Positions 7,524 to 14,418 of a DNA stretch of 16,846 nt are shown one piece after another. Below the pieces are notes generated by a model. That model was not told the DNA's origin. It saw only the letters and a list, made by a program, of their open reading frames with translations, and did not search any database. Origin of the DNA: JACQNR01 sp964533045. Its GTDB lineage: Bacteria > Acidobacteriota > Terriglobia > UBA7540. The DNA is taken from positions 1-16,846 of the forward strand of contig CAZHKT010000079.1 in NCBI GenBank assembly GCA_964533045.1, in the 5' to 3' direction. The first letter of the stretch is position 1. Each line of letters opens with the position of its first letter. Position numbers and translations under genes: made by a program.

Positions 7524-8843
7524 CTAAGTTGTCCGCTTCGGTTTCGGCTTGGGCTTGGCCGCTGGTTTCGGCTTGGCGGTTACCCTCGGCTGATCCGGAA
7601 TAAACTCTTCGTCGATCGTCCCGGGGTCCAGAGTGATTACCAGATTCGGCTCAGTCGAATAGGCAGCAATGGTGCCCTTAAAGCTGATCCCATCGCCCTT
7701 GCTGAGGTTCTTCACGTTCGGCTGGCTGGCGTCGTGCAGTTCGATGTCATACACACCATCCGTCGCCTTGGAATTGTCCAGCAAGTCTATCTTGACAGTG
7801 TAAGACTTAGGGTCCGGCCCCGGCTCGACACTCTCCACAAATCCGAGGACGCCGAACTCCTGCCCCTTCAGGCTGTCCCAGATCTTCTGAGCTCTTTCCC
7901 CGCCGTACTTCAGAACGAAGAAGAACTTATTGAAGGCGTCCACGCCGGGATTGCCGGTCTCTTTGGGCACTTCCATCTGAGTGACGTGGAAGCCCTCGGG
8001 AGGCGTCGGGGACGCGGCGGCCTGCGCCATGATGTCGGCCAGGCCTTCATCGTTCCCGTGATAATTGACGTAGACGGATTTCAAATATCGCTCGATCTCG
8101 GGCGCCGCAGGATTCTTTCCTGCTTTAGCCAGCGACGCCGAACGCGCCAGACTCCAAATGGCATTGTTGTAATCCCGGGGCTCGCCCGTGATATACGCGA
8201 TGCCGAGCCGGTAGAAAACGTAGACATCGGCCGGATTGTCCTCCGCCGCCAACTTGAACGAACTGACCGCGCTGGCGTGATCTTTCCTCTGCAGGGCCAC
8301 AAAGCCGATGCAGCCGTTGTAATTGGCGCGCTGGCTGCGAACGAACTGGTTGAATTGATCGTCGGTCACATTGTCCGGCTTCTTCAGCTTTTGCAGCGCC
8401 TCGAGACCCAGGCGGGCGGTCTTTTCCGCCTGGTCCAGCTTCGCCGCCGCGTCCGGATCCTTCCCCTGGAACACGAAGGGGAAGACAAAGGAGAGGTAAT
8501 TCAATGCTTCCAGGTTGCCGGGATTGGCTTCCACGGCCTTGTAACCCGCCTCCATGGCCTTGGGGATGTCATTCAGTGCCCCGTACGTCTGCATCAGAAT
8601 GACGTAGGCCCCGTCTTTAATGAACGTATTGGGGAATTTCTGCAGAAACGCGTCGCCCAAGGCGACCTTCTTCTGAAGGTCCTTTTCGCCGGAAAAGGCC
8701 ATGTAGGCGTCGTACTCTTCCCGGCTAGCCCAGGTGGTGGCCTTCTGCCCTTCCGCCTGCTGCGCGATCGCGAGGCCCGCGGCGCTCCCCACCGCCAGCC
8801 ACCCCAGCACCGTCAATCTCAGAACCGCGGTCGTCATCTTCAT
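7524..8843 (-). CDS. Secreted TPR-repeat protein with OB-like C-terminal region
   Basis: A 439-residue exported protein of unassigned function. The start is placed at ATG 8843 because a signal peptide begins there (MKMTTAVLRL, hydrophobic to about 24, AIA before QQ near 27) and GAGG lies ten bases upstream. An upstream extension to 9065 is open but lacks secretory or conserved features. Residues about 40-310 are helical TPR-like repeats (for example FPNTFIKDGAYVILMQTYGALNDIPKAMEAGYKAVEANPGN, positions roughly 65-105). Residues about 320-410 are beta-rich: FGVLGFVESVEPG, SYTVKIDLLDN, VYDIELHD, LSKGDGISFKGTIAAYSTEP. This looks like a small OB-type fold of the tRNA_anti-like kind (inference). 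The tail is Lys/Pro-rich (KPKPAAKPKPKPKRTT), possibly a cell-wall or polyanion contact. It is convergent with the purC unit across a shared terminator. Confidence 0.8.
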   Translation of the reverse strand: MKMTTAVLRLTVLGWLAVGSAAGLAIAQQAEGQKATTWASREEYDAYMAFSGEKDLQKKVALGDAFLQKFPNTFIKDGAYVILMQTYGALNDIPKAMEAGYKAVEANPGNLEALNYLSFVFPFVFQGKDPDAAAKLDQAEKTARLGLEALQKLKKPDNVTDDQFNQFVRSQRANYNGCIGFVALQRKDHASAVSSFKLAAEDNPADVYVFYRLGIAYITGEPRDYNNAIWSLARSASLAKAGKNPAAPEIERYLKSVYVNYHGNDEGLADIMAQAAASPTPPEGFHVTQMEVPKETGNPGVDAFNKFFFVLKYGGERAQKIWDSLKGQEFGVLGFVESVEPGPDPKSYTVKIDLLDNSKATDGVYDIELHDASQPNVKNLSKGDGISFKGTIAAYSTEPNLVITLDPGTIDEEFIPDQPRVTAKPKPAAKPKPKPKRTT

Positions 8844-8969
8844 GAACGTCTTACCTCGGATTTGGTTTTGTAGACTAGACTGCACGGCGAGCCCCGGAAC
8901 CGAATCTCCCTCTCTCGTAGGCCTGAAGGCTCGACCACCCTGCGCGATGACTAAAATTCTGCCGTCATC

Positions 8970-8998
8970 CAAATAACAGGACTCGCGGGATTTTTCAA
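8970..8998 (-). promoter_or_regulatory. Candidate promoter of the TPR gene
   Basis: On the minus strand, TTGAAA (8998-8993, five of six to -35), a 17-base spacer, then TATTTG (8975-8970, three of six to -10). It lies about 127 bases upstream of the ATG at 8843. The -10 is poor. Confidence 0.3.
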
Positions 8999-9127
8999 GC
9001 AAATTCTGCATTTCCAAGCGAATGCACCTCGTTCCGAGATCCTCTTTCCATCCCTTTGGATGCACGGCGGGTTGCTTTTGTGGCCCGGAAATCTAACATC
9101 GGATTGCATACAAATGGCTTTTGCCGG

Positions 9128-9156
9128 TTGCGACCGGCGGCCCCTACGCATAGAAT
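9128..9156 (+). promoter_or_regulatory. Candidate promoter immediately upstream of the repeat-protein gene
   Basis: TTGCGA (9128-9133), a 17-base spacer, TAGAAT (9151-9156, five of six). The start point would fall near 9163, only a few bases before the ATG at 9166, implying a nearly leaderless transcript or use of the second ATG at 9181. Spacing is ideal but the location is unusual. Confidence 0.35.
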
Positions 9157-9165
9157 CGGGAGGCA

Positions 9166-9966
9166 ATGCACCCCTCGCCCATGAACCAACGATTGAGCGA
9201 GCTCGCGGCGCGCGCGGCGGAAGCGCCTCGTCACTTACTGGAGCCGTTCTTTAAGGAATCCGCCAAAGAGGTTCTGATCGCGCTGGCCCGCAATCCCAAC
9301 TTGCAGGAGCGCGAACTGCTGAGGCTGCTCGGGCGGAAGGACCTGCCCGCCGAAGCCCTGCGCGAAATCGCCGCCCACAAAGAAACGGCCCGCCATTACG
9401 GCATCAAGCTGGCCCTAGCGCGCCATCCGCGCACCCCGCGCCTGATCTCGTTGCCGATCCTCAAGTTCCTCTATCTCTTCGATCTGGTGCGCGTGGTGCA
9501 CACCCCTGCCGTCCCGGCGGATGTGAAGATCGCGGCGGAAGAAAACATCCTGAAAAGGTCGGAAAGTATTCCGCGCGGCGAGAAGATCACGCTGGCGCGG
9601 CGCGCCTCAGGCCGCGTTGCGGCAGGCTTGCTGGCCACAAGCGATCGCGACATTATTCAAGCCTGCCTGGATAACCCTTATCTAACTGAGGCTCACGTGG
9701 TTAAAGTTCTGGGCTTCGAGAAGCTACCCGCGGCCGTGGTCCAGATGGTCGCGGCCGACCCCCGGTGGTCGAGCCGTTATAACGTGCGGATGGCCCTGGT
9801 TCGGCACCCTGCCACCCCTGCGGCCCAGGCGGTGGCATTCATTCCCAACATCACCGTCACCGACCTTGAAGACCTGCTCCTCGACCGCCGCATGCCGGCG
9901 GAGATCCGGCGCAGGATCGAGGAACACTGCCAGGCAAGGCGGCGCGCCCTGCGGGCAGCTACCTGA
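9166..9966 (+). CDS. Unrecognised alpha-helical protein made of two 127-residue tandem repeats
   Basis: A 266-residue soluble protein of no recognised family. Two halves align without gaps at an offset of 127 residues: ALARNP (39-44) with ACLDNP (166-171), KDLPAE (58-63) with EKLPAA (185-190), HYGIKLALARHPRTP (77-91) with RYNVRMALVRHPATP (204-218), and VPADVK (116-121) with MPAEIR (243-248). The helices with conserved Asn-Pro and His-Pro turns suggest a HEAT/LRV-like helical repeat scaffold, possibly for protein binding (inference). No signal peptide, membrane segment or catalytic motif is visible. The start is uncertain: ATG 9166 has GGGAGG only two bases upstream, and ATG 9181 is an alternative giving 261 residues. 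The last eight bases overlap the end of the convergent metalloprotease gene. Confidence 0.8.
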   Translation: MHPSPMNQRLSELAARAAEAPRHLLEPFFKESAKEVLIALARNPNLQERELLRLLGRKDLPAEALREIAAHKETARHYGIKLALARHPRTPRLISLPILKFLYLFDLVRVVHTPAVPADVKIAAEENILKRSESIPRGEKITLARRASGRVAAGLLATSDRDIIQACLDNPYLTEAHVVKVLGFEKLPAAVVQMVAADPRWSSRYNVRMALVRHPATPAAQAVAFIPNITVTDLEDLLLDRRMPAEIRRRIEEHCQARRRALRAAT

Positions 9967-10930
9967 AGCGAACGCTCGACCCGGCGTGATTATAGAGGCG
10001 GATCAGGGTGTTCATGTCCCGCTGGCTGGGCTTCTTGACCAGCGACTTCCAAAAAGGGATGTCGAATCCGCCAACCTTTCTCGAATACACCTTTCTCTGC
10101 ATTTCCATGTACATAATGTCGTTCTTGACGTCGCTGTGGCCCTTGATGCCCAGGGCGTGGCCGAATTCGTGGGTTAGAATGGCCCGCATGTCGTCCTCAC
10201 CCCAGTTGAAGCTCATATCCACAGCGATCACCGCGACGCGGCGGGCGGTAAATTCGTCGCCTTCGCGCTCGATTTCGACCCATTCCGTCTCCTCGCCGGC
10301 GTGCGCCCGACCCATGCGCGTGGGAAGCCAACTGACCCGGATGTCCGCCTTTTCGGGCAGGGCCACAAGCTGCATGGGAAACACCGCCGCCCAGGTGTCA
10401 TAAGCCTCGCGGGCGCCCTTCTGCCACTTCAATTCCGGCGCATTTCCCAGGTAAACTTTGATGGGAAATTGTTTCCACTCCTCGCCCTCCGATTGGCGCG
10501 AGATTTGCCAATAATAGTCCCCAGCCTCGGCCACGTAACGAGCAGGCTGCAACGCGTCCGGCAGAACGGGCATCCATTCCAGCAGCTGAAGGCGGGCGCG
10601 AATGCGCGCCAGGTCGTACTTGTACTCTTCCCTTCCTTCCGCGATCTCAATGAATCGCTTCCAGGCCTCTACCGCCTGTTTGCGGTCCACCATTTCCGCG
10701 GCCATAGCCAGATTGTGGCAGGCGTCGCCGAAGTCGGAGTCTTCGGCGATCGCTGCCCGGTACGCCTCCACCGCCTGCGCAAACTGGCCGCGGTCGAAAA
10801 GCTTGTTGGCGTCGGCATAGAGAGCGCGCGCCTTGTCCCTGTCGGCAGGGGCAGCAATAACCGAAATGCTCCAGAGAAGGAGTCCCGAAACGACCTGAAC
10901 TCCGAAGGTCTGTGGAGACCGACTTAACAT
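9959..10930 (-). CDS. Secreted TPR-containing matrixin-like zinc metalloprotease
   Basis: A 323-residue exported predicted protease. ATG 10930 is chosen over the upstream ATG at 10951 because GGGAG sits six bases before it and it begins a signal peptide (MLSRSPQTF, then VVSGLLLWSISVIAA, cleavage near APA). Residues about 30-95 form a TPR-like pair (ARALYADANKLFDRGQFAQAVEAYRAAI). The catalytic part starts around REAYDTWAAVF and ADIRVSW. The zinc motif HEFGHALGIKGH is at 254-265, with Glu255 as general base, and a likely Met-turn MYM follows at 273-275. The third His is one residue later than in the classical HExxHxxGxxH pattern. A beta-rich segment before it (EETEWVEIEREGDEFTARRV) matches the matrixin layout. 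The start is 24 bases downstream of the pncA stop, so it is probably the last gene of that transcript. Substrate unknown. Confidence 0.82.
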   Translation of the reverse strand: MLSRSPQTFGVQVVSGLLLWSISVIAAPADRDKARALYADANKLFDRGQFAQAVEAYRAAIAEDSDFGDACHNLAMAAEMVDRKQAVEAWKRFIEIAEGREEYKYDLARIRARLQLLEWMPVLPDALQPARYVAEAGDYYWQISRQSEGEEWKQFPIKVYLGNAPELKWQKGAREAYDTWAAVFPMQLVALPEKADIRVSWLPTRMGRAHAGEETEWVEIEREGDEFTARRVAVIAVDMSFNWGEDDMRAILTHEFGHALGIKGHSDVKNDIMYMEMQRKVYSRKVGGFDIPFWKSLVKKPSQRDMNTLIRLYNHAGSSVRFR

Positions 10931-10936
10931 GACACA

Positions 10937-10941
10937 CTCCC
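10937..10941 (-). promoter_or_regulatory. Ribosome binding site deciding the metalloprotease start
   Basis: GGGAG on the minus strand with a six-base spacer to ATG at 10930. The alternative ATG at 10951 has no purine-rich element at the right distance. Confidence 0.7.
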
Positions 10942-10954
10942 GCCCACCCATCTG

Positions 10955-11560
10955 TCATTGGCGGACTTCTGTCAAAACGCCATCCGTGATCACCATGCGA
11001 ATACCGGCGGCGGCCATCTCCTCCAGCGCCCGCCGCCCCCCTTCCTCGGTAATCGCTTGGATGCTGTCGGTGACCAATTCGACAGCCAGACCTCGCTCGC
11101 GCAGAGCCAGAGCGCTGGCCCGAACGCAGAATTCCGTGGCCACACCAAAGACAATCGCCCGGCGCGGCCCCAGTGACCGGAGCACCTCCTCAAAGTTCGG
11201 ATTGTCCGCCATGTTATAGGTCACCTTTTCGAGGACCGTTTGCCCAGTCCATCGGGCCGGCGGACGGAACGCTCCCGCCCGGCACGGCACAATGGTGGGA
11301 TTCTCAAAGCTCGTCTCCGGGATCCGCTGCTGGCCGGGCGTGCCGGCTACGCAATGCGGCGGCCAGAGGGAGAACTCCGGATCGTCCGGCGAGTGCGCAT
11401 CGGCAGATGCAATCACGGGAATATCGTGCGCTTTGGCGAACCCGATCAGGCGCGCCAGATTGGGAATCCGCTTCTCCGCCCCGGGCACGTAGAGCTTCCC
11501 GTGCGGGAGCATGAAGTCCACTTGCGTATCGATGTCAAAGAAGACGAGGGGTTCCGCCAT
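10955..11560 (-). CDS. pncA: Nicotinamidase (isochorismatase-fold cysteine hydrolase)
   Basis: Hydrolyses nicotinamide to nicotinate and ammonia, feeding the neighbouring PncB in NAD salvage. The 201-residue product fits the family. Catalytic triad residues visible: Asp11 in DTQVDF, Lys112 in VLEKVTYN, and nucleophile Cys145 in GVATEFCVRASA, preceded by the cis-peptide-type V-A-T segment. The metal site reads Asp54-x-His56 in ADAHSPDDPEFS and His69 in WPPHCVAGTPG. The third His of the M. tuberculosis-type site is absent, and acidic residues (D59, D60, E62) are available instead, as in the glutamate-containing site known for some nicotinamidases. ATG 11560 follows a near-perfect ribosome binding site that overlaps the pncB stop. 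Pairing with pncB makes nicotinamidase far more likely than a generic isochorismatase. Confidence 0.9.
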   Translation of the reverse strand: MAEPLVFFDIDTQVDFMLPHGKLYVPGAEKRIPNLARLIGFAKAHDIPVIASADAHSPDDPEFSLWPPHCVAGTPGQQRIPETSFENPTIVPCRAGAFRPPARWTGQTVLEKVTYNMADNPNFEEVLRSLGPRRAIVFGVATEFCVRASALALRERGLAVELVTDSIQAITEEGGRRALEEMAAAGIRMVITDGVLTEVRQ

Positions 11561-11569
11561 GGCAGGAAT

Positions 11570-11580
11570 TCACCTCCTCA
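11570..11580 (-). promoter_or_regulatory. pncB stop codon fused to the pncA ribosome binding site
   Basis: On the minus strand the pncB stop TGA (11580-11578) runs straight into GGAGGTGA (11577-11570), with nine bases to the pncA ATG. The layout favours coupled translation of the two NAD salvage enzymes. Confidence 0.8.
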
Positions 11581-12936
11581 CGCTGAATGCCGTGCATGGG
11601 CGCTGCGCACCTCCTCCAGCAATTGCTGGAGCGCGGTGCTCTTCCGCACCGGATAGACCGGCGCATCGCGCAGGACATGGAATGTTTTGGGAAGCCGCTT
11701 CAAGTTCGAGAGAACGCGCGCGCGGATCACATCCGCCGGCTGGGCGGGCGCCAGGCGACGGCCGTCGGCCATGACACGCCGCAGCAGCGCCTCCCCCTCG
11801 GGATGCGTTTCGCCGGCGAGGCCGATCAGGTCAAACTCCATTCGCTGGCTGCTCGAGAAGCGAAACACCTGCTTGCAGCCCGGCCAGCTGATCTTCTCCG
11901 GGCAGAATTTTGCGGCATAAAGCACCTGTCCTTCGCGTTCCATTTCGACCAGCTTGTAGATCGCACTCAGCGCCGGCGCGTCGCTCGAGGTGGAAAGGTC
12001 CGTGCCCACCCCGAAGGCGTCAATGGGCGCACCGTCGCGGAGCAGTTCCTCGATTCTGTATTCGTTCAGGTTGCCGCTCGCGTAGATCTTCACGCCGCGC
12101 GCGCCGCCCTGGTCGAGGATGTCGCGGACGCGGCGTGCGACCTCGCCCAGGTTGCCGCTGTCAATGCGCACGCCGACGACCGGAGTCTTCAGTGCGGCGA
12201 CGACTTCCGCCGCATGCAACGGATCGTAGGTATCGATCAACAGCACGGCCCTTCGCGGGAAGGTCCCGGCCAGGGCTTCAAAGCTCTCGCGCTCGGTCGG
12301 GAACACCTGTGTCCAGGAATGCGCCGCCGTGCCGGCGAGGGGAATGCCGAACCGCTTCCCCGCCTGCACGTTGGAGGTGGCGTGGCACCCGCCCAGATAG
12401 GCGGCCCGAGCGGCGCGCACGCCCGCCTCCGGACCGTGGGCGCGCCGCGAACCGAACTCCAGCACCGCCCGCCCCTTGGCCGCACCCGCCATGCGCGCCG
12501 CCTTCGAGGCGATCATCGTATCGAATTGAACCACAGAGAGCAGATAGGTTTCGACAATCTGAGCCTCGATCAGCGGGGCCGTCACGCGGAGGATGGGTTC
12601 CTCGGCAAAGACCAGCGTGCCTTCCTCCACGGCGTGCACTTCCCCACGGAAGCGGAAACTCTTCAGATATTCGAAGAATTCTGCCGAAATGCCGCGAAAC
12701 GCAGGCTGCTCGCGCAGGAAGCGGATGTCGTCTTCCGTGAAGTGAAGGCCCTGGAGATAATCGAGCGCCTCGTCGATGCCCGCCGCGACCAGGTAACTAC
12801 GGTCACGCGGCAGGGTGCGGATGGACAGTTCGAAGGAGGCGCGGCCCTCGATGCGCCGCTCAAAGTAGGCGGCCGCCATGGTCAGTTCGTAAAGGTCTGT
12901 TTGCAGTGCGGGGCTGGAATCGAAGTGCGGCATCAT
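11578..12936 (-). CDS. pncB: Nicotinate phosphoribosyltransferase
   Basis: Converts nicotinate plus PRPP (with ATP) to nicotinate mononucleotide, the committing step of the Preiss-Handler NAD salvage pathway. From ATG 12936 the product is 452 residues. It opens with the family N-terminus ALQTDLYELTMAAAYFE. Other landmarks: FELSIRTLPRDRSYLVAAG, LEFGSRRAHGPEAG, GTAAHSWTQVFPTE with the His (about residue 206) that is the phosphorylated residue in this family, IDTYDP, VGVRIDSGNLGE, KIYASGNLNEY, and FGVGTDLSTSSDAPAL. All are intact. A TTG at 12948 and a second ATG at 12933 are alternative starts; no strong ribosome binding site distinguishes them. It is followed by pncA with 17 bases between stop and start. 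The PEGA-PDZ gene upstream ends 60 bases away, so it could share that transcript. Confidence 0.95.
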   Translation of the reverse strand: MMPHFDSSPALQTDLYELTMAAAYFERRIEGRASFELSIRTLPRDRSYLVAAGIDEALDYLQGLHFTEDDIRFLREQPAFRGISAEFFEYLKSFRFRGEVHAVEEGTLVFAEEPILRVTAPLIEAQIVETYLLSVVQFDTMIASKAARMAGAAKGRAVLEFGSRRAHGPEAGVRAARAAYLGGCHATSNVQAGKRFGIPLAGTAAHSWTQVFPTERESFEALAGTFPRRAVLLIDTYDPLHAAEVVAALKTPVVGVRIDSGNLGEVARRVRDILDQGGARGVKIYASGNLNEYRIEELLRDGAPIDAFGVGTDLSTSSDAPALSAIYKLVEMEREGQVLYAAKFCPEKISWPGCKQVFRFSSSQRMEFDLIGLAGETHPEGEALLRRVMADGRRLAPAQPADVIRARVLSNLKRLPKTFHVLRDAPVYPVRKSTALQQLLEEVRSAHARHSA

Positions 12937-12996
12937 GAGCAATCGCAACGGGGACGCAGCGGAACCACCATGCGGGTGCCGCGCTCGGAAAACAGC

Positions 12997-14337
12997 TTAT
13001 CTGCCCATCGCCAGCCCGATGGCGCGCAGCAGATCCTCCGGTGATTGAGCCTGACCGCCTGCCCCCAACTGGATAAAATTGTAATTCGGGCCGCTCTTCA
13101 GTCGGATGTGGAAGGCGCCCAGGGCCACCAGATAGACGCCGTTTTTCTTGGCTTCCTTCACCTCGTCAACACTCACATCGAAGTTGTGATTGGCGTTGTT
13201 GCCACGATAGACGATGCGTCCGCCGCCCACCGCCAGGACGCCGGAGCAGAAATTCTGGCCGCTCTGTCCGTGATCGTGCATCACGTTATAAGTCGTCACC
13301 GGCGTGGACGGCGTCGGAGTGGTCACACCGCCCAGCACGCCGCCGGTTGCAGGTGGCAGGCCCTGGGGGGGCGTGCCGCCGCTCGCGCGAGGAGCCAGTT
13401 GGGCGCGGGTCCAGCGCACCTGCGAGCCGTCATGGAACGCGATCTGGATATGGTCGCCGGGATTTGCGTGATTCACCAATTCCACCAGAGCCTGGGGAGT
13501 CGCGATGGTCTGCCCGTTCACACTCAGAATCGTGAATCCGGGGCGCAGTCCTGCACTCTCCGCCGGGCTGCCGGGCGCCACCGCGGTGATGTAGGCGCCG
13601 CGTCCGCTCGCCGGAATCTGGTTGGACACCACGACGCCCAGACTCGCGCCCCCGCCCGCAGCCGTTCCCCCTCCCGCCAGCGGGTTGGCTCCTTCCGCGC
13701 CGCCGGTCTCTGCGAGGGGATTGACGGGAGTCGCCGGCGTGGGGGCTGGAGCCGGCTGAAACCTCTCCAGCGTGGTTGCTACCCGCGTCGTTTCTCCGGC
13801 CATCAATTCCACGTTCTGCTCGAAGTCGTTATAACCGGCCAGCGACAACCGCACCGTGTGCATTCCCGCCGAGAGTTGGCTCAATCTTAACCGGCCCGCC
13901 TGGCTGGTGGTCCCGATCGGTTCGTCATCCACATAGACCTGTGCCCCGCCGGGCGTGGCCTCAATGAGCAGAACGGGCGGCGTCGCGACCCGCCCCGCCG
14001 GAGGAGTGGGTTTGGGCTTGGGCGCGGCGGGCGTTGGTTTGGGAGCGATCCGCTTCAGCAGGGCAATCAGAGCATCGTCGGCCCCCGCGTCACGCAGCTG
14101 GGCTTCCGTTTCGGCATTCATCTCGAATGCAATGCCGAACTGCTGAGCGGCCTCCCCCACCTTAACGTTATCCACACCGCTCTCCAGCAGCTCGAGGACA
14201 TCGTTCTTGGCCATCGCCTTGCCGGATTTCTGGCCGGATTGCGGCGCCGCGCAGACCAGCACGCCAACCGCGAACAGAACGGTGAAAAGCACCCGGGACA
14301 CGAGCCTGCGGGATGTTAAGAGATGAAAGCGGCTCAC
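12997..14337 (-). CDS. Secreted PEGA-PDZ protein with a conserved C-terminal HxHG/CSG domain
   Basis: A 446-residue exported protein, paralogous to the lipoprotein encoded just upstream. The GTG at 14337 begins an Arg-rich signal peptide (hydrophobic at about 16-30, VLVCAAP; no true lipobox). Module 1, residues 44-99, is a helical region (NDVLELLESGV ... LRDAGADDALIALLKRIAP). A Pro/Lys linker follows. PEGA domain, residues about 121-191 (TPGGAQVYVDDEPIG). A linker carries two NPLA-x-GG motifs (206-224). PDZ domain, about 232-316 (GAYITAVAPGSPAESAGLRPGFTILSVNGQ, residues 247-276), without a protease domain. The C-terminal domain, 349-446, has H354-D-H356-G and C364-S-G followed by VGGGRIVY. 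PEGA and PDZ suggest envelope scaffolding or peptidoglycan-side sensing (inference). The GTG start has only a very close GAGG, so the exact start is uncertain. Likely co-expressed with the kinase upstream. Confidence 0.85.
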   Translation of the reverse strand: MSRFHLLTSRRLVSRVLFTVLFAVGVLVCAAPQSGQKSGKAMAKNDVLELLESGVDNVKVGEAAQQFGIAFEMNAETEAQLRDAGADDALIALLKRIAPKPTPAAPKPKPTPPAGRVATPPVLLIEATPGGAQVYVDDEPIGTTSQAGRLRLSQLSAGMHTVRLSLAGYNDFEQNVELMAGETTRVATTLERFQPAPAPTPATPVNPLAETGGAEGANPLAGGGTAAGGGASLGVVVSNQIPASGRGAYITAVAPGSPAESAGLRPGFTILSVNGQTIATPQALVELVNHANPGDHIQIAFHDGSQVRWTRAQLAPRASGGTPPQGLPPATGGVLGGVTTPTPSTPVTTYNVMHDHGQSGQNFCSGVLAVGGGRIVYRGNNANHNFDVSVDEVKEAKKNGVYLVALGAFHIRLKSGPNYNFIQLGAGGQAQSPEDLLRAIGLAMGR

Positions 14338-14418
14338 ACCTCAGAGTCTAATCCCCTGCCGCCACAACTTCAAGTCTGAGATGGTCTGGTTGACGGGTCG
14401 CGCGGGGCGAGCAATGCG

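Larger units (their letters stand above)
8844..9165. other. Divergent intergenic region between the TPR gene and the 127-residue-repeat gene
   Basis: 322 bases with no convincing gene. It probably holds both divergent promoters. Candidates are listed separately; a further weak + strand candidate is TTGCTT (9072-9077), a 16-base spacer, and TAACAT (9094-9099). Confidence 0.5.

Noticed and set aside
7734..8873. 379-codon open frame on the + strand
   Set aside because: Antisense to the signal-peptide TPR gene; no recognisable domain or ribosome binding site.
8844..9065. N-terminal extension of the TPR protein to a 513-residue product
   Set aside because: The extension (MHPKGWKEDL...) precedes an obvious signal peptide and would bury it; GAGG and ATG at 8843 give a better start.
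10931..10951. Earlier ATG for the metalloprotease
   Set aside because: No ribosome binding site, and it adds seven residues ahead of a normal signal peptide that has its own GGGAG-spaced ATG at 10930.
11587..13044. 485-codon open frame on the + strand
   Set aside because: Lies antisense to pncB, whose motifs are unmistakable; it is an artefact of GC-rich codon use, and its translation (His/Arg/Gly-rich) has no domain signature.
14341..14385. CTCAGA ... TCTGAG inverted repeat between the two PEGA genes
   Set aside because: Only six base pairs with a spacer of about 28 bases and no T-tract; too weak to call a terminator or operator.
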